Positions 24,742 through 33,128 of a stretch of 64,000 bases of DNA are shown here, piece after piece (within the stretch, counting starts at the first letter, position 1; every line of letters begins with the position of its first letter). The stretch is from assembly GCA_029959285.1 (NCBI GenBank), contig JASCOE010000011.1, forward strand, positions 124,001 to 188,000, written 5' to 3'. Under the pieces are notes generated by a model that was not told where the DNA came from, made no database searches, and was given only the letters and a program-made list of their open reading frames with translations. The stretch is from Flavobacteriaceae bacterium PS02337. GTDB lineage: Bacteria > Bacteroidota > Bacteroidia > Flavobacteriales > Flavobacteriaceae. The translations under genes and the position numbers were made by a program.

Positions 24742-25443
24742 TTAAATCAATATATCACTTTCTAGATCTGATTTTTCAATTTCAAAACCAAAATCTAAGC
24801 GTTCGACTAATTCTATAACCAGTTTTTTGTACCAGTTTTCAGATTTGGGATGAATGTATATCTTTTCTATTAATTGATTGATATCGACATTGATTTTCAA
24901 TCCGTCATTTAATCTGATGTCACTTTTGGAAGTATCCGTAAGAATGCGGACTTCACGCTCGTATTGAAAACTTTTTCTTTTAAATAAAAATGGAAAGAAC
25001 AAATCATCAAACGGAATGTATTCTTTTCTGTAATCAATGTAGTTTACCTCGCCAATATATTGGTCAAAATTATTTTCAGGTTTTAATGCTTTCTGTAATC
25101 TTCCAATTGTAGATTGAATCGCTAATCCTTCGCTGTTTTGAGTAAAAATCTGCCACATGGCAAACGATTCGTATTCATTAATATGCCAGCTGCTTATAGC
25201 GACTTGCTCGCGTTGTGTTTTATAGTGTCTTAAGAAGTCTGGATTGTCAATAGCTAACTTTTTGATCTCTTCGTAAGTTGGTTCGCTAAATGTACCTTCA
25301 TATTGATCTTCAAACTTGTCTGAACGCGACATGAATAATTTCTTAGAAAGTAATAAATCAAGAAATTTTGATAAGTCAAGGTATTTCCAAACGATGGTGT
25401 CAGGATCTTCAGGCAGTGTAATGTTCGGGTTGTTAAGATACAT
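24742..25443 (-). CDS. DUF2971 domain protein
   Basis: 233 residues, no signal peptide, and predicted cytoplasmic. It follows the DUF2971 pattern: KYLDLSKFLDLLLSKKLFMSRSDKFEDQYEG at the start (written here in parts), ISSWHINEYESFAMWQIF in the middle and YEREVRILTD later. DUF2971 proteins are seen in many bacteria, sometimes in defence islands, and have no assigned activity. It is flanked by housekeeping genes, so no defence context is seen. A second repeat at 25496 lies just upstream. Confidence 0.8.
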   Translation of the reverse strand: MYLNNPNITLPEDPDTIVWKYLDLSKFLDLLLSKKLFMSRSDKFEDQYEGTFSEPTYEEIKKLAIDNPDFLRHYKTQREQVAISSWHINEYESFAMWQIFTQNSEGLAIQSTIGRLQKALKPENNFDQYIGEVNYIDYRKEYIPFDDLFFPFLFKRKSFQYEREVRILTDTSKSDIRLNDGLKINVDINQLIEKIYIHPKSENWYKKLVIELVERLDFGFEIEKSDLESDILI

Positions 25444-25495
25444 TTGGAGAGAATTAAATGATTATCCATTAACTCATCTAAAGTTATAAAAATAA

Positions 25496-25545
25496 ACACA
25501 GATTAAAGAAATTAAACTGAGTTTTAATATTTCCTTAATCTGTGT
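25496..25545. repeat. Inverted repeat ACACAGATTAA...TTAATCTGTGT
   Basis: Arms of about 20 bases with one or two mismatches around a short loop. It lies between DUF2971 and the ABC exporter, on the promoter side of the former and after the stop of the latter. Confidence 0.65.
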
Positions 25546-25567
25546 AAAGTAAATTTCGAATTGGTTT

Positions 25568-27397
25568 TTACGATTCTAAAGACTGCATCGTTACCAATTT
25601 ATTGTAAGTTCCATTTTTTGCAATTAATTCTTCGTGAGTTCCTTGTTCTACGATTTTTCCTTTTTGCATAACCACAATCAAATCTGCTTTTTGAATGGTA
25701 GAAAGACGATGCGCAATAACTATCGAAGTTCTATTCTGCATCATATTTTCAAGTGCAACCTGAACAAATTTTTCGCTTTCTGTATCCAACGCAGATGTTG
25801 CTTCATCCAGAATCATAATCGGAGGATTTTTCAATACCGCACGAGCAATAGATAAACGTTGTTTTTGTCCGCCCGAAATTTTATTTCCGCTATCTCCAAT
25901 ATTGGTGTAAATTCCTTTTGGAAGATCTTTTACAAATTCGTAAGCATTAGCAATTTTTAACGCCTCGATGATTTCGTCGTCTGTAGCGTCAAGTTTTCCT
26001 AATGAAATGTTTGCTTTAATTGTATCATTAAATAAAATACTGTCTTGAGTTACCAATCCCATCAAACTACGAAGTGATTGTAAGTTCATATCCTTAATGT
26101 CGATTCCGTCAATTGAAATAGTTCCATCATTTACATCGTAAAAACGAGTTAATAAATTAGCAATTGTACTTTTTCCACTTCCAGATTGTCCAACAAGTGC
26201 AACAGTTTGTCCTTTTCTAATTTGAAGAGAAAAATCTTTTAAAACTGTTTCGTCTTCATATTTAAAATTAATATTTTGAATCTCAATACTGTTATCAAAA
26301 GTTGTTTTTTCGACTGCTTTATCTTTAGAAACAATAGTGTTTTCTTGTTCTAAAATTTCAAGAACACGTTCTGCTGCTGCATTTCCTCTTTTTACTCCGT
26401 AAGAAGCTTTAGAAATTGCTTTTGCTGGAGTTAAAATATTGTAAGCCAATCCCATATAGGCAATAAATGCCGCGCCTTGTAGCGTTTTGTCAATCAAAAC
26501 CATTTGACCTCCATACCAAAGTAAAATTGCGATTACAGTAATTCCCATAAACTCACTTGCTGGTGAGGCTAAGTTCTGACGGTTTCCAATGCTGTTTGAT
26601 AAAGTAAAAAAACGTTCTGTAGAACTTTGAAAAATGTTGTTGAAATAATTTTCAGAGTTATACCCTTTTACCACTTTAAGTCCGCCAATTGTTTCTTCAA
26701 TAGTAGATAGAAATCTTCCTTGTTCTTCTTGGGCTTTTGTTGACTGTTTTTTAAGTTGTTTTCCAATTAATGAAATAATATATCCAGAAACAGGAATGAA
26801 AATAAAAACAAATAAAGTCAATTTAGCGCTAATAATTAGCATCGTGCTTATCGTGAAAATAATAGTTAAAGGTTCTTTTACGATAAGTTCTAAAATTGCT
26901 AAAAATGAGTTTTGAACCTCGTTTACGTCAGCAGAAATTCTAGAAATTACATCTCCTTTTCTTTTTTCAGAATAAAAAGCTAACGGAAGTTCTAGTGTTT
27001 TTTTGTACAATGCATTTCGCATATCTTTTAAAACCCCATTTCGTAAAAAATTGATAAAAAACATCGCTAAATAATCGGCTAAGTTCTTTAATAAGAAAAT
27101 CGAAATGATGATGGCAACCATTACAGACAAAACATAACCTGGTTCATGATTTTGTTGCGCTGTTGTAATGTAATAAGCTAAATAGTCTTCTCCATAGTCT
27201 TTTAACTTAAAGATTCCTTCGTAAACTGGTTCTGTCGTGACTTTTTTTCCTTTTTCGAATAAAACCTGAAGCATTGGTATTAACGCTACAAATGAAAGTG
27301 TACTAAAAAGTGCATACAAAACATTAAAAAAGATGTTTAGAAAAGCGTATTTTTTATATGGATATATAAAAGGAACTATTTTTTTTAAATTACTCAT
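25568..27397 (-). CDS. ABC exporter, fused permease and ATPase (MsbA-like)
   Basis: 609 residues. An N-terminal exporter membrane domain of six helices (about 15-330) is fused to a nucleotide-binding domain with Walker A GQSGSGKST, signature KISGGQKQRLS, Walker B IMILDEATSALD and the H-loop IVIAHRLSTI. It functions as a homodimer, and MsbA-type members flip lipid A or phospholipids; the transported substrate cannot be proven here. It is monocistronic and separate from the phospho-sugar mutase, which is transcribed on the same strand but has its own terminator at 27531-27574. Confidence 0.88.
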   Translation of the reverse strand: MSNLKKIVPFIYPYKKYAFLNIFFNVLYALFSTLSFVALIPMLQVLFEKGKKVTTEPVYEGIFKLKDYGEDYLAYYITTAQQNHEPGYVLSVMVAIIISIFLLKNLADYLAMFFINFLRNGVLKDMRNALYKKTLELPLAFYSEKRKGDVISRISADVNEVQNSFLAILELIVKEPLTIIFTISTMLIISAKLTLFVFIFIPVSGYIISLIGKQLKKQSTKAQEEQGRFLSTIEETIGGLKVVKGYNSENYFNNIFQSSTERFFTLSNSIGNRQNLASPASEFMGITVIAILLWYGGQMVLIDKTLQGAAFIAYMGLAYNILTPAKAISKASYGVKRGNAAAERVLEILEQENTIVSKDKAVEKTTFDNSIEIQNINFKYEDETVLKDFSLQIRKGQTVALVGQSGSGKSTIANLLTRFYDVNDGTISIDGIDIKDMNLQSLRSLMGLVTQDSILFNDTIKANISLGKLDATDDEIIEALKIANAYEFVKDLPKGIYTNIGDSGNKISGGQKQRLSIARAVLKNPPIMILDEATSALDTESEKFVQVALENMMQNRTSIVIAHRLSTIQKADLIVVMQKGKIVEQGTHEELIAKNGTYNKLVTMQSLES

Positions 27398-27530
27398 TTA
27401 TTTTTCTGATGTTATTTTCTTTTTGTTTTGAAAGCTTTTCTAAATATTTAACTATTTATTAAAGCAATTTTCACAGCACAAAATTAATCCAATTGAGGAG
27501 TTTTCAATTTCTTTTTAGATTTTTTTATAA

Positions 27531-27574
27531 AAAAAACTCTGACTTGCATTCCAAGAATGTAAATCAGAGTTGAT
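27531..27574 (-). terminator. Terminator after the phospho-sugar mutase gene
   Basis: Stem AACTCTGA...TCAGAGTT with inner ACATTC/GAATG pairing; on the minus strand eight T follow. The 27398-27634 gap holds nothing else I can support. Confidence 0.8.
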
Positions 27575-27634
27575 TATAATTTAATTTTTCAATTATGTAC
27601 GAATGGTGTCCTTAATTGAAAATGTATTGAAGAT

Positions 27635-29362
27635 TTAATTCAATTGCATGTCTGCAATGATATTCTTGATTTTTTCGTCTAAGAATTTTTCTGCTTGATC
27701 AAATTCTGAAACCGATTCTATTGCAGCATTTACACTGATATAAAATTTAATTTTTGGTTCAGTTCCGCTTGGTCTTGCACAAATTTTAGATCCATCTTCT
27801 GTATAATAAATCAATACGTTAGATTTAGGAATGTCCATTGTGCTTTCTTCATTTGTCAATAAATTTAAAGCTGTCGATGATTGATAATCTTCAACCATAA
27901 TAACACGTTGACCGTTGATTTCTTTCAAAGGATTTTCACGTAAGTTAATCATCATTTGATTGATTTCTTCTAAACCTTCCATTCCTTTTTTGGTTAAAGA
28001 AACTAGAAATTCTTTATAGAAACCATTTTCAACATAAAGTTGTAAAAGTTCTTTGTAAACAGAACTTCCAGCAGCTTTTGCTTGAGCAGCAACTTCGCAG
28101 ATTAATAAAGTAGCAGCAACTGCATCTTTATCTCTAACGGCGTCACCAACCATAAATCCGAAACTTTCTTCACCACCTCCAATAAATTGAAGTTCTGGAA
28201 AATCTACGATCATTTTGGCAATCCATTTAAAACCTGTTAATCCAACTTTACATTCAACACCGTAGCTTGATGCTAATTCCATCATCATTGGAGTTGAAAC
28301 AATTGTTGAACCAACAAATTGTTTTCCGTTAATTTTACCTGCTTTTTTCCATTGTTTCAATAAGAAAGAAGTCATTAAAACCATTGTTTGGTTTCCGTTC
28401 AATAAAATCATTTTGCCATCGTTATTACGAACGGCAACTCCTAAACGGTCGCAATCAGGATCTGTTCCTACTACAATATCAGAATCTGTTTTGTCAGCCA
28501 AAGCCAAAGCCATAGTTAAAGCTTCTGGTTCTTCTGGATTTGGAGATTTTACAGTCGGGAAATTTCCGTCTGGAACAGCTTGTTCTGGAACTATATGAAC
28601 GTTTTTGTAACCAGCTTGCGATAATACATCTGGAATTGATTTTATAGAAGTTCCGTGCAATGACGTGAAAACAATGTGAAGATTATCTTTCGCTTCAGCT
28701 GGAGTATTAAAACTTGCGTTTTCGATAGATGATTTTATAAATTCTTTGTCGATTTCAGTATCAATATATTGAATCAAACTTTCGTTGGCGTTGAATTTAA
28801 TTTTGTCATACGTTAAACTTTCGATCACGTCGACAATTGCTTTGTCTTGTGGAGGAACAATTTGTCCGCCGTCTTGCCAGTATACTTTGTATCCGTTGTA
28901 TTCTGGCGGATTATGAGAAGCTGTTAAAACAATTCCACATTGACATTTTAAATGTTTAAGAGCAAAAGATAATTCTGGAGTTGGTCTTAAATCTGAAAAC
29001 AAATAAACTTGAATTCCGTTTGCAGAAAAAACATCTGCAACCAATTTTGCTAAAGTATTACTGTTGTGACGACAGTCGTAAGCAATAGCTACTTTTATAG
29101 TTTCGTTAGGAAAAACTTCGTGAAGATAATCAGATAATCCCTGCGTGTTTTTTCCAAGTGTGTATTTGTTGATTCTATTGTTTCCTACGCCCATAACGCC
29201 GCGCATTCCACCAGTTCCAAATTCCAAGTTTTTGTAAAAACTCTCTTCCAATTCTTTTGGAGAAGTTGTCATTAATTCTTTTACAGCTGCTTGTGTTTCT
29301 TGATCGAATGTTGGTGTCAGCCATTCGTTTACAGCGTTTAAAATATTAGGTGCAATATTCAT
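27635..29362 (-). CDS. Phospho-sugar mutase (PGM/PMM alpha-phosphohexomutase)
   Basis: 575 residues. Interconverts hexose 1- and 6-phosphates through a phosphoserine enzyme. The four family loops are present: active serine loop TASHNPPEYNGYKV, metal loop DPDCDRLGV, sugar-binding loop GGGEESFGF, and phosphate loop RPSGTEPKIKFY. The length fits the longer PGM2-like branch found in Bacteroidetes (often phosphoglucomutase or phosphomannomutase); which sugar is used I cannot tell. It is followed by the GT2 gene upstream on the same strand, 86 bases apart, and feeds sugar nucleotide synthesis for envelope glycans. Confidence 0.93.
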   Translation of the reverse strand: MNIAPNILNAVNEWLTPTFDQETQAAVKELMTTSPKELEESFYKNLEFGTGGMRGVMGVGNNRINKYTLGKNTQGLSDYLHEVFPNETIKVAIAYDCRHNSNTLAKLVADVFSANGIQVYLFSDLRPTPELSFALKHLKCQCGIVLTASHNPPEYNGYKVYWQDGGQIVPPQDKAIVDVIESLTYDKIKFNANESLIQYIDTEIDKEFIKSSIENASFNTPAEAKDNLHIVFTSLHGTSIKSIPDVLSQAGYKNVHIVPEQAVPDGNFPTVKSPNPEEPEALTMALALADKTDSDIVVGTDPDCDRLGVAVRNNDGKMILLNGNQTMVLMTSFLLKQWKKAGKINGKQFVGSTIVSTPMMMELASSYGVECKVGLTGFKWIAKMIVDFPELQFIGGGEESFGFMVGDAVRDKDAVAATLLICEVAAQAKAAGSSVYKELLQLYVENGFYKEFLVSLTKKGMEGLEEINQMMINLRENPLKEINGQRVIMVEDYQSSTALNLLTNEESTMDIPKSNVLIYYTEDGSKICARPSGTEPKIKFYISVNAAIESVSEFDQAEKFLDEKIKNIIADMQLN

Positions 29363-29448
29363 GTAAATTTTCTTTTATATTTTAAATAAAGGTAGTTTTT
29401 CTACAAAGCTTAATTTGACTCAAAAAGATTTTTTTTTCCTGATTGGTA

Positions 29449-30405
29449 TCAAAAATTCACTTCGCGTGCTACTTTGTAACGTTCTTCATTGTTTTTAGTT
29501 CTTAAAATAATCTCGCCTAAAAATCCAGCCAAGAAAAGCTGAGTTCCTAAAATCATTGTAGTTAACGCAATGTAAAACCAAGGATTATTTGTAACCAAAG
29601 AATATTTCATTCCATTATACATATGGTATAATTTTGAAACTCCAATATATCCAGCAGACAGAAATCCGATGATAAACATGATAGAACCCATTGCGCCAAA
29701 AAGGTGCATTGGTCTTTTTCCGAATCTTGATAAAAACCAAATTGTAATTAAATCTAGAAATCCGTTTATAAAACGTTCCATTCCGAATTTAGTTTCACCA
29801 TATTTTCTAGCTTGGTGAATTACTACTTTTTCACCGATTTTTCCGAATCCGGCATTTTTAGCCAAAACAGGAATATAACGGTGCATTTCACCAGAAACTT
29901 CAATGTTTTTTACCACTACATTTTTGTAGGCTTTTAATCCGCAGTTAAAATCATTTAATTCAACACCAGAAGTTTTTCTTGCTGCCCAGTTAAATAATTT
30001 TGAAGGAAGATTTTTAGCTACAACAGAATCATAACGTTTCTTTTTCCAGCCAGAAACCAAATCGTATTTCTGAGCCGTAATCATTTCGTATAATTCTGGA
30101 ATTTCATCTGGACTATCTTGCAAATCGGCATCCATTGTAATAATCACATCGCCTTTTGCTTTTGCAAAACCAGCATGTAAAGCTTGAGATTTTCCAAAAT
30201 TTTTCATGAAACGAATGCCTTTTACATTCGAATTTTCATTAGAAAAACCTTCAATAATTTGCCAAGAACTATCTGTACTACCATCATCTACAAAAATGAT
30301 TTCATAAGAGTAATTGTTAGATTGCATCACTTTAATAATCCATGTATAGAGTTCTTTAAGTGATTCCTCCTCGTTCAGAAGCGGTATAAGTATAGATAAA
30401 TTCAT
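29449..30405 (-). CDS. Family 2 glycosyltransferase, polyisoprenyl-phosphate type
   Basis: 318 residues. The GT-A catalytic domain (1-230) carries LIPLLNEEESLK, the DDGSTD metal motif, and MDADLQDSPDEIP; two C-terminal membrane helices follow (LFGAMGSIMFIIGFLSAGYI and a second near 280). This is the GtrB/ArnC/DPM1 arrangement, which moves a sugar from a nucleotide to undecaprenyl or dolichyl phosphate at the membrane. The donor is unknown. It precedes the mutase gene on the same strand and comes after the DUF4199 gene, so the three may form one unit. Confidence 0.9.
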   Translation of the reverse strand: MNLSILIPLLNEEESLKELYTWIIKVMQSNNYSYEIIFVDDGSTDSSWQIIEGFSNENSNVKGIRFMKNFGKSQALHAGFAKAKGDVIITMDADLQDSPDEIPELYEMITAQKYDLVSGWKKKRYDSVVAKNLPSKLFNWAARKTSGVELNDFNCGLKAYKNVVVKNIEVSGEMHRYIPVLAKNAGFGKIGEKVVIHQARKYGETKFGMERFINGFLDLITIWFLSRFGKRPMHLFGAMGSIMFIIGFLSAGYIGVSKLYHMYNGMKYSLVTNNPWFYIALTTMILGTQLFLAGFLGEIILRTKNNEERYKVAREVNF

Positions 30406-30426
30406 TTATTTTATTGAAGACTTTTA

Positions 30427-30960
30427 TTAAGGTTTTTCATTTTTTACAATTGCTCCTATTATTAAGGAGTATATCAAGCCAATTAAAGCATAAATAACTA
30501 GAGTGAAAGGGAAAACGATAAGCGGGTTTGAGAATTTTTTAATCATTTCCAATCCCATTTCTAATTCTTTAGCAGTCATTTGAGGGTTTTTGGCGATCAT
30601 TTCGCTTCTTGTAATTTCAAGTGTTTCATTTAAGAATTCAGGAAATATAAAACCGAAAATCACACTAAATATTGCATAAAGTAATGCGGCAAGAACTGTA
30701 ATAGAAACTCCGGTTTTTAAACATTCAGATAATGTGATGAAACCATTGTTTACTTTGTTTTTGTATTGATTACATCCTAAGAATATAAACAAAATGGGTA
30801 AAACTAAATAATTTGCTATGCTAACAATTACTCCAACAGGTGAATTTACTAAAGATTTCATGCCAACTACATACATAATGACAAATTCTAGAATCATTAT
30901 AACACCGAACAAAATACCATAAGGGGTTCCTGTCTTTGCAGGAGATAATTTTACATCCAT
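30427..30960 (-). CDS. DUF4199 family membrane protein
   Basis: 177 residues with four membrane helices (ILFGVIMILEFVIMYVVGM, YLVLPILFIFLGC, VSITVLAALLYAIFSVIFG, PFTLVIYALIGLIYSLIIG). This is the DUF4199 architecture; no function is known. I chose ATG 30960 (MDVKLSPAKTG); the longer reading frame above it begins in an AT-rich divergent region that overlaps the L31 promoter. It starts 21 bases before the GT2 gene. Confidence 0.85.
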   Translation of the reverse strand: MDVKLSPAKTGTPYGILFGVIMILEFVIMYVVGMKSLVNSPVGVIVSIANYLVLPILFIFLGCNQYKNKVNNGFITLSECLKTGVSITVLAALLYAIFSVIFGFIFPEFLNETLEITRSEMIAKNPQMTAKELEMGLEMIKKFSNPLIVFPFTLVIYALIGLIYSLIIGAIVKNEKP

Positions 30961-31059
30961 AAAGTTATATTTAATTAGTTCACAAATATAGTAATTCCCT
31001 GTATAATCGAAGATAAAAAAAGCTTTTCGAAATAAACTAAAAAAAAGTGAGCTAACTAT

Positions 31060-31088
31060 TTGTTTATTAAAAAAGAATTGTAAATTTG
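31060..31088 (+). promoter_or_regulatory. Promoter for rpmE (TTG-N18-TAAATTTG)
   Basis: TTG (31060-31062) and TAAATTTG (31081-31088) with an 18-base spacer. It leaves a leader of about 110 bases before the L31 start, long for this genome. Confidence 0.8.
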
Positions 31089-31154
31089 CACACTCAAAAT
31101 TAATTAAAATTTTAAACAAAAAGGAGCGTTGTTTGTTTATACCTTTTTCTAACC

Positions 31155-31196
31155 ATGAAAAAGCTTCAAAATGAAAATGTTCTAAACAATAAATAA
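31155..31196 (+). other. Candidate 13-residue leader peptide before L31
   Basis: An ATG-started frame ([13 protein letters not shown]) inside the L31 leader ends eight bases before the L31 ATG, in a different reading frame. Such short frames can couple translation, but AT-rich leaders also produce them by chance, so I list it only as a candidate. Confidence 0.25.
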
Positions 31197-31204
31197 AAGA
31201 AAAG

Positions 31205-31459
31205 ATGAAAAAAGGAATTCACCCAGAAAATTACAGATTAGTTGCATTTAAAGACATGTCAAATGATGACGTTTTTATCACTAAATCTACTGCAGATACA
31301 AAAGAAACAATTGAAGTTGACGGAGTTGAGTATCCAGTTGTGAAAATGGAGATTTCTAGAACATCTCACCCTTTTTATACTGGTAAATCTAAACTTATCG
31401 ATACTGCAGGACGTATTGATAAATTCAAAACTAAATATGCTAAACACGCTAAAAAATAA
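31205..31459 (+). CDS. rpmE: 50S ribosomal protein L31, type B
   Basis: 84 residues of the type B L31 family (sometimes rpmE2), part of the 50S central protuberance. It begins [19 protein letters not shown] and contains the family segment [11 protein letters not shown] and the basic end [12 protein letters not shown]. No cysteine is present, so it is the zinc-free form; in many bacteria such forms replace the zinc-binding protein under zinc starvation, but in Flavobacteria it is commonly the only L31. It has its own promoter and terminator. Confidence 0.95.
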
Positions 31460-31480
31460 TAGCTGTTTTAAATTATACAA

Positions 31481-31509
31481 AAGCCTTCCACTTCGGAAGG
31501 CTTTTTTTA
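31481..31509 (+). terminator. Terminator after rpmE
   Basis: Stem AGCCTTCC with GGAAGGCT around a short ACTTC loop, followed by seven T. Confidence 0.88.
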
Positions 31510-31566
31510 TGCTTTAAATATTACTTTTCGTTAAACAGGTTTTAAATTAAACCAGTAAAATATTTG

Positions 31567-31574
31567 TAACTTTG
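31567..31574 (+). promoter_or_regulatory. -7 promoter box TAACTTTG before the GlmU-like gene
   Basis: Exact TAnnTTTG match, 43 bases before the ATG at 31618; no TTG at the expected -33 position. Confidence 0.5.
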
Positions 31575-31617
31575 GGGCAGGTAACCAAATCAATTTTTAA
31601 TAAACACTCAAACATTT

Positions 31618-32793
31618 ATGAACTACATTCTTTTCGACGGTCCCGTTCGGAATGCTTTATTGCCCTTTACTTTTACAAGGCCTGTGGCTGATATTTTAGT
31701 GGGAATTATGACTATTCGCCAGAAATGGGAAAAATATCTAGGTTCGACAATCACCACAATTACTGAGGAATATTTATCAGAAAAATTTCCAATGGTTGAA
31801 TTAGAAGAAAATGTAATGATCAACGCAGCGTATTTGCCAAATGATACTCTTGCTGAGATGGTTTCTAATTTAACAGAAAATCAAGCCATTTTTAAAGGTG
31901 AAGATGTAATTGCATTTTTTGCAAGCGAAAATCAGGAAGAAGTCGATTTTGATTCTTATGAAATTATTCATTACAACGAAGATTGCATCACTATTGAACA
32001 TGCTTGGGATATTTTTTCTAAAAATGATGCTGCAATCCGTCAAGATTTTAAATATTTAACTGAAGGTCGTACTTCGCAACCCATTCCAAAAAGTGTTAAT
32101 GTAATTGCTCCAGAGAATATTTTTATAGAAGAAGGTGCGAAATTAGAGTTCGTAACCCTAAACGCATCAAACGGTCCTATATATATAGGTAAGAATACCG
32201 AGATTATGGAAGGAACTGTAATTCGCGGACCTTTTGCTTTATGCGAAAATGCTATGGTAAAAATGTCTGCTAAGGTTTATGGTGCAACAACTGTTGGACC
32301 GGGATCTAGAATAGGTGGTGAAGTTAAAAACTCTGTTCTTTTTGCTAATTCAAATAAAGGTCACGAAGGATTTTTAGGCGATTCTGTTTTAGGTGAATGG
32401 TGTAATATTGGTGCAGATTCTAATAATTCAAACCTAAAAAATAATTACGAAGGAGTAAAATTATGGAGCTATGAAACAGAAGGTTTTGCAAAAACCGGAC
32501 TTCAGTTTTGTGGTTTAATGATGGGAGATCATAGTAAATGCGGAATTAATACGATGTTTAATACTGGAACCGTTGTTGGTGTAAGCGCAAATATTTTTGG
32601 TTCAGGCTTTCCGCGAAATTTTGTGCCAAGTTTTTCTTGGGGCGGCGCAGCAGGTTTTACGACTTATGTAACTAAAAAAGCATTTGAAACAGCGCGTTTG
32701 GTTTTGTCAAGAAGAAATATTGATTTTGATGAAACTGAACAGGCAATCTTAGAACACATTTTTGAAGAAACAAAAAAATATAGAAAAGACTAA
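31618..32793 (+). CDS. GlmU-like sugar nucleotidyltransferase/acyltransferase
   Basis: 391 residues. The N-terminal half (about 1-150) is a nucleotidyltransferase-like fold that starts MNYILFDGPVRNALLPFTF, and the C-terminal half is a left-handed beta-helix of hexapeptide repeats (KNTEIMEGTVIRGPFALCE, MVKMSAKVYGATTVGPG). Bacteroidetes have a 'GlmU family protein' of this kind distinct from true bifunctional GlmU. The classical LxxGxGTRM nucleotide loop is not obvious, so the first activity may be altered or lost. A role in sugar-nucleotide supply is likely but unproven. It is a single gene ending at a palindromic terminator. Confidence 0.82.
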   Translation: MNYILFDGPVRNALLPFTFTRPVADILVGIMTIRQKWEKYLGSTITTITEEYLSEKFPMVELEENVMINAAYLPNDTLAEMVSNLTENQAIFKGEDVIAFFASENQEEVDFDSYEIIHYNEDCITIEHAWDIFSKNDAAIRQDFKYLTEGRTSQPIPKSVNVIAPENIFIEEGAKLEFVTLNASNGPIYIGKNTEIMEGTVIRGPFALCENAMVKMSAKVYGATTVGPGSRIGGEVKNSVLFANSNKGHEGFLGDSVLGEWCNIGADSNNSNLKNNYEGVKLWSYETEGFAKTGLQFCGLMMGDHSKCGINTMFNTGTVVGVSANIFGSGFPRNFVPSFSWGGAAGFTTYVTKKAFETARLVLSRRNIDFDETEQAILEHIFEETKKYRKD

Positions 32794-32834
32794 TTTAAAT
32801 AATTAGTCAATTTGAAAATGAGATAATTTTTGCA

Positions 32835-32868
32835 AACCCGACAGGTTTTAAAACCTGTCGGGTTTTAT
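32835..32868. terminator. Palindromic terminator after the GlmU-like gene
   Basis: A 30-base palindrome at 32835-32864 with core ACAGGTTTTAAAACCTGT, followed by a T-rich run. A relative of the arms at 58421-58511. Confidence 0.75.
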
Positions 32869-32882
32869 TTTTTTGCATATTA

Positions 32883-32983
32883 AACTGGACTGAAGTCCAG
32901 CTCTACAATACAATATGTTCCTTCGGAACGGCAAGAGAGCCATAGGCTCGAACCATATTGTAGGGCTGGACTTCAGTCCAGTT
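32883..32983. repeat. Nested inverted repeat with three inner hairpins
   Basis: Outer arms AACTGGACTGAAGTCCAG (32883-32900) and CTGGACTTCAGTCCAGTT (32966-32983) are perfect complements, each also self-complementary. Inside lie TTCCTTCGGAA and GAGAGCCATAGGCTC hairpins. The layout resembles the element next to the RAYT at 51846-52017. The rest of this 335-base gap (32984-33128) is AT-rich with repeats of TCTAATTGTCAAATTGACA type and a promoter. Confidence 0.8.
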
Positions 32984-33036
32984 ATTTAGCCATAGATTTG
33001 AAAATTATCTAATTGTCAAATTGACACATTTTCTAA

Positions 33037-33066
33037 TTGCCTAATTATCTAATTAATCTATCTTTG
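33037..33066 (+). promoter_or_regulatory. Promoter for the ABC-F gene (TTG-N19-TATCTTTG)
   Basis: TTG (33037-33039) and TATCTTTG (33059-33066) with a 19-base spacer, 62 bases before the ATG. Confidence 0.8.
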
Positions 33067-33128
33067 CAGCACAAAAAAATGGGTAGTCAGAAAAACGATT
33101 AACCGATTAAACAAATTAACAAAGACAA

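Noticed and set aside
24742-25443. Defence-island gene
   Set aside because: DUF2971 is sometimes found in defence islands, but its neighbours here are housekeeping genes and repeats.
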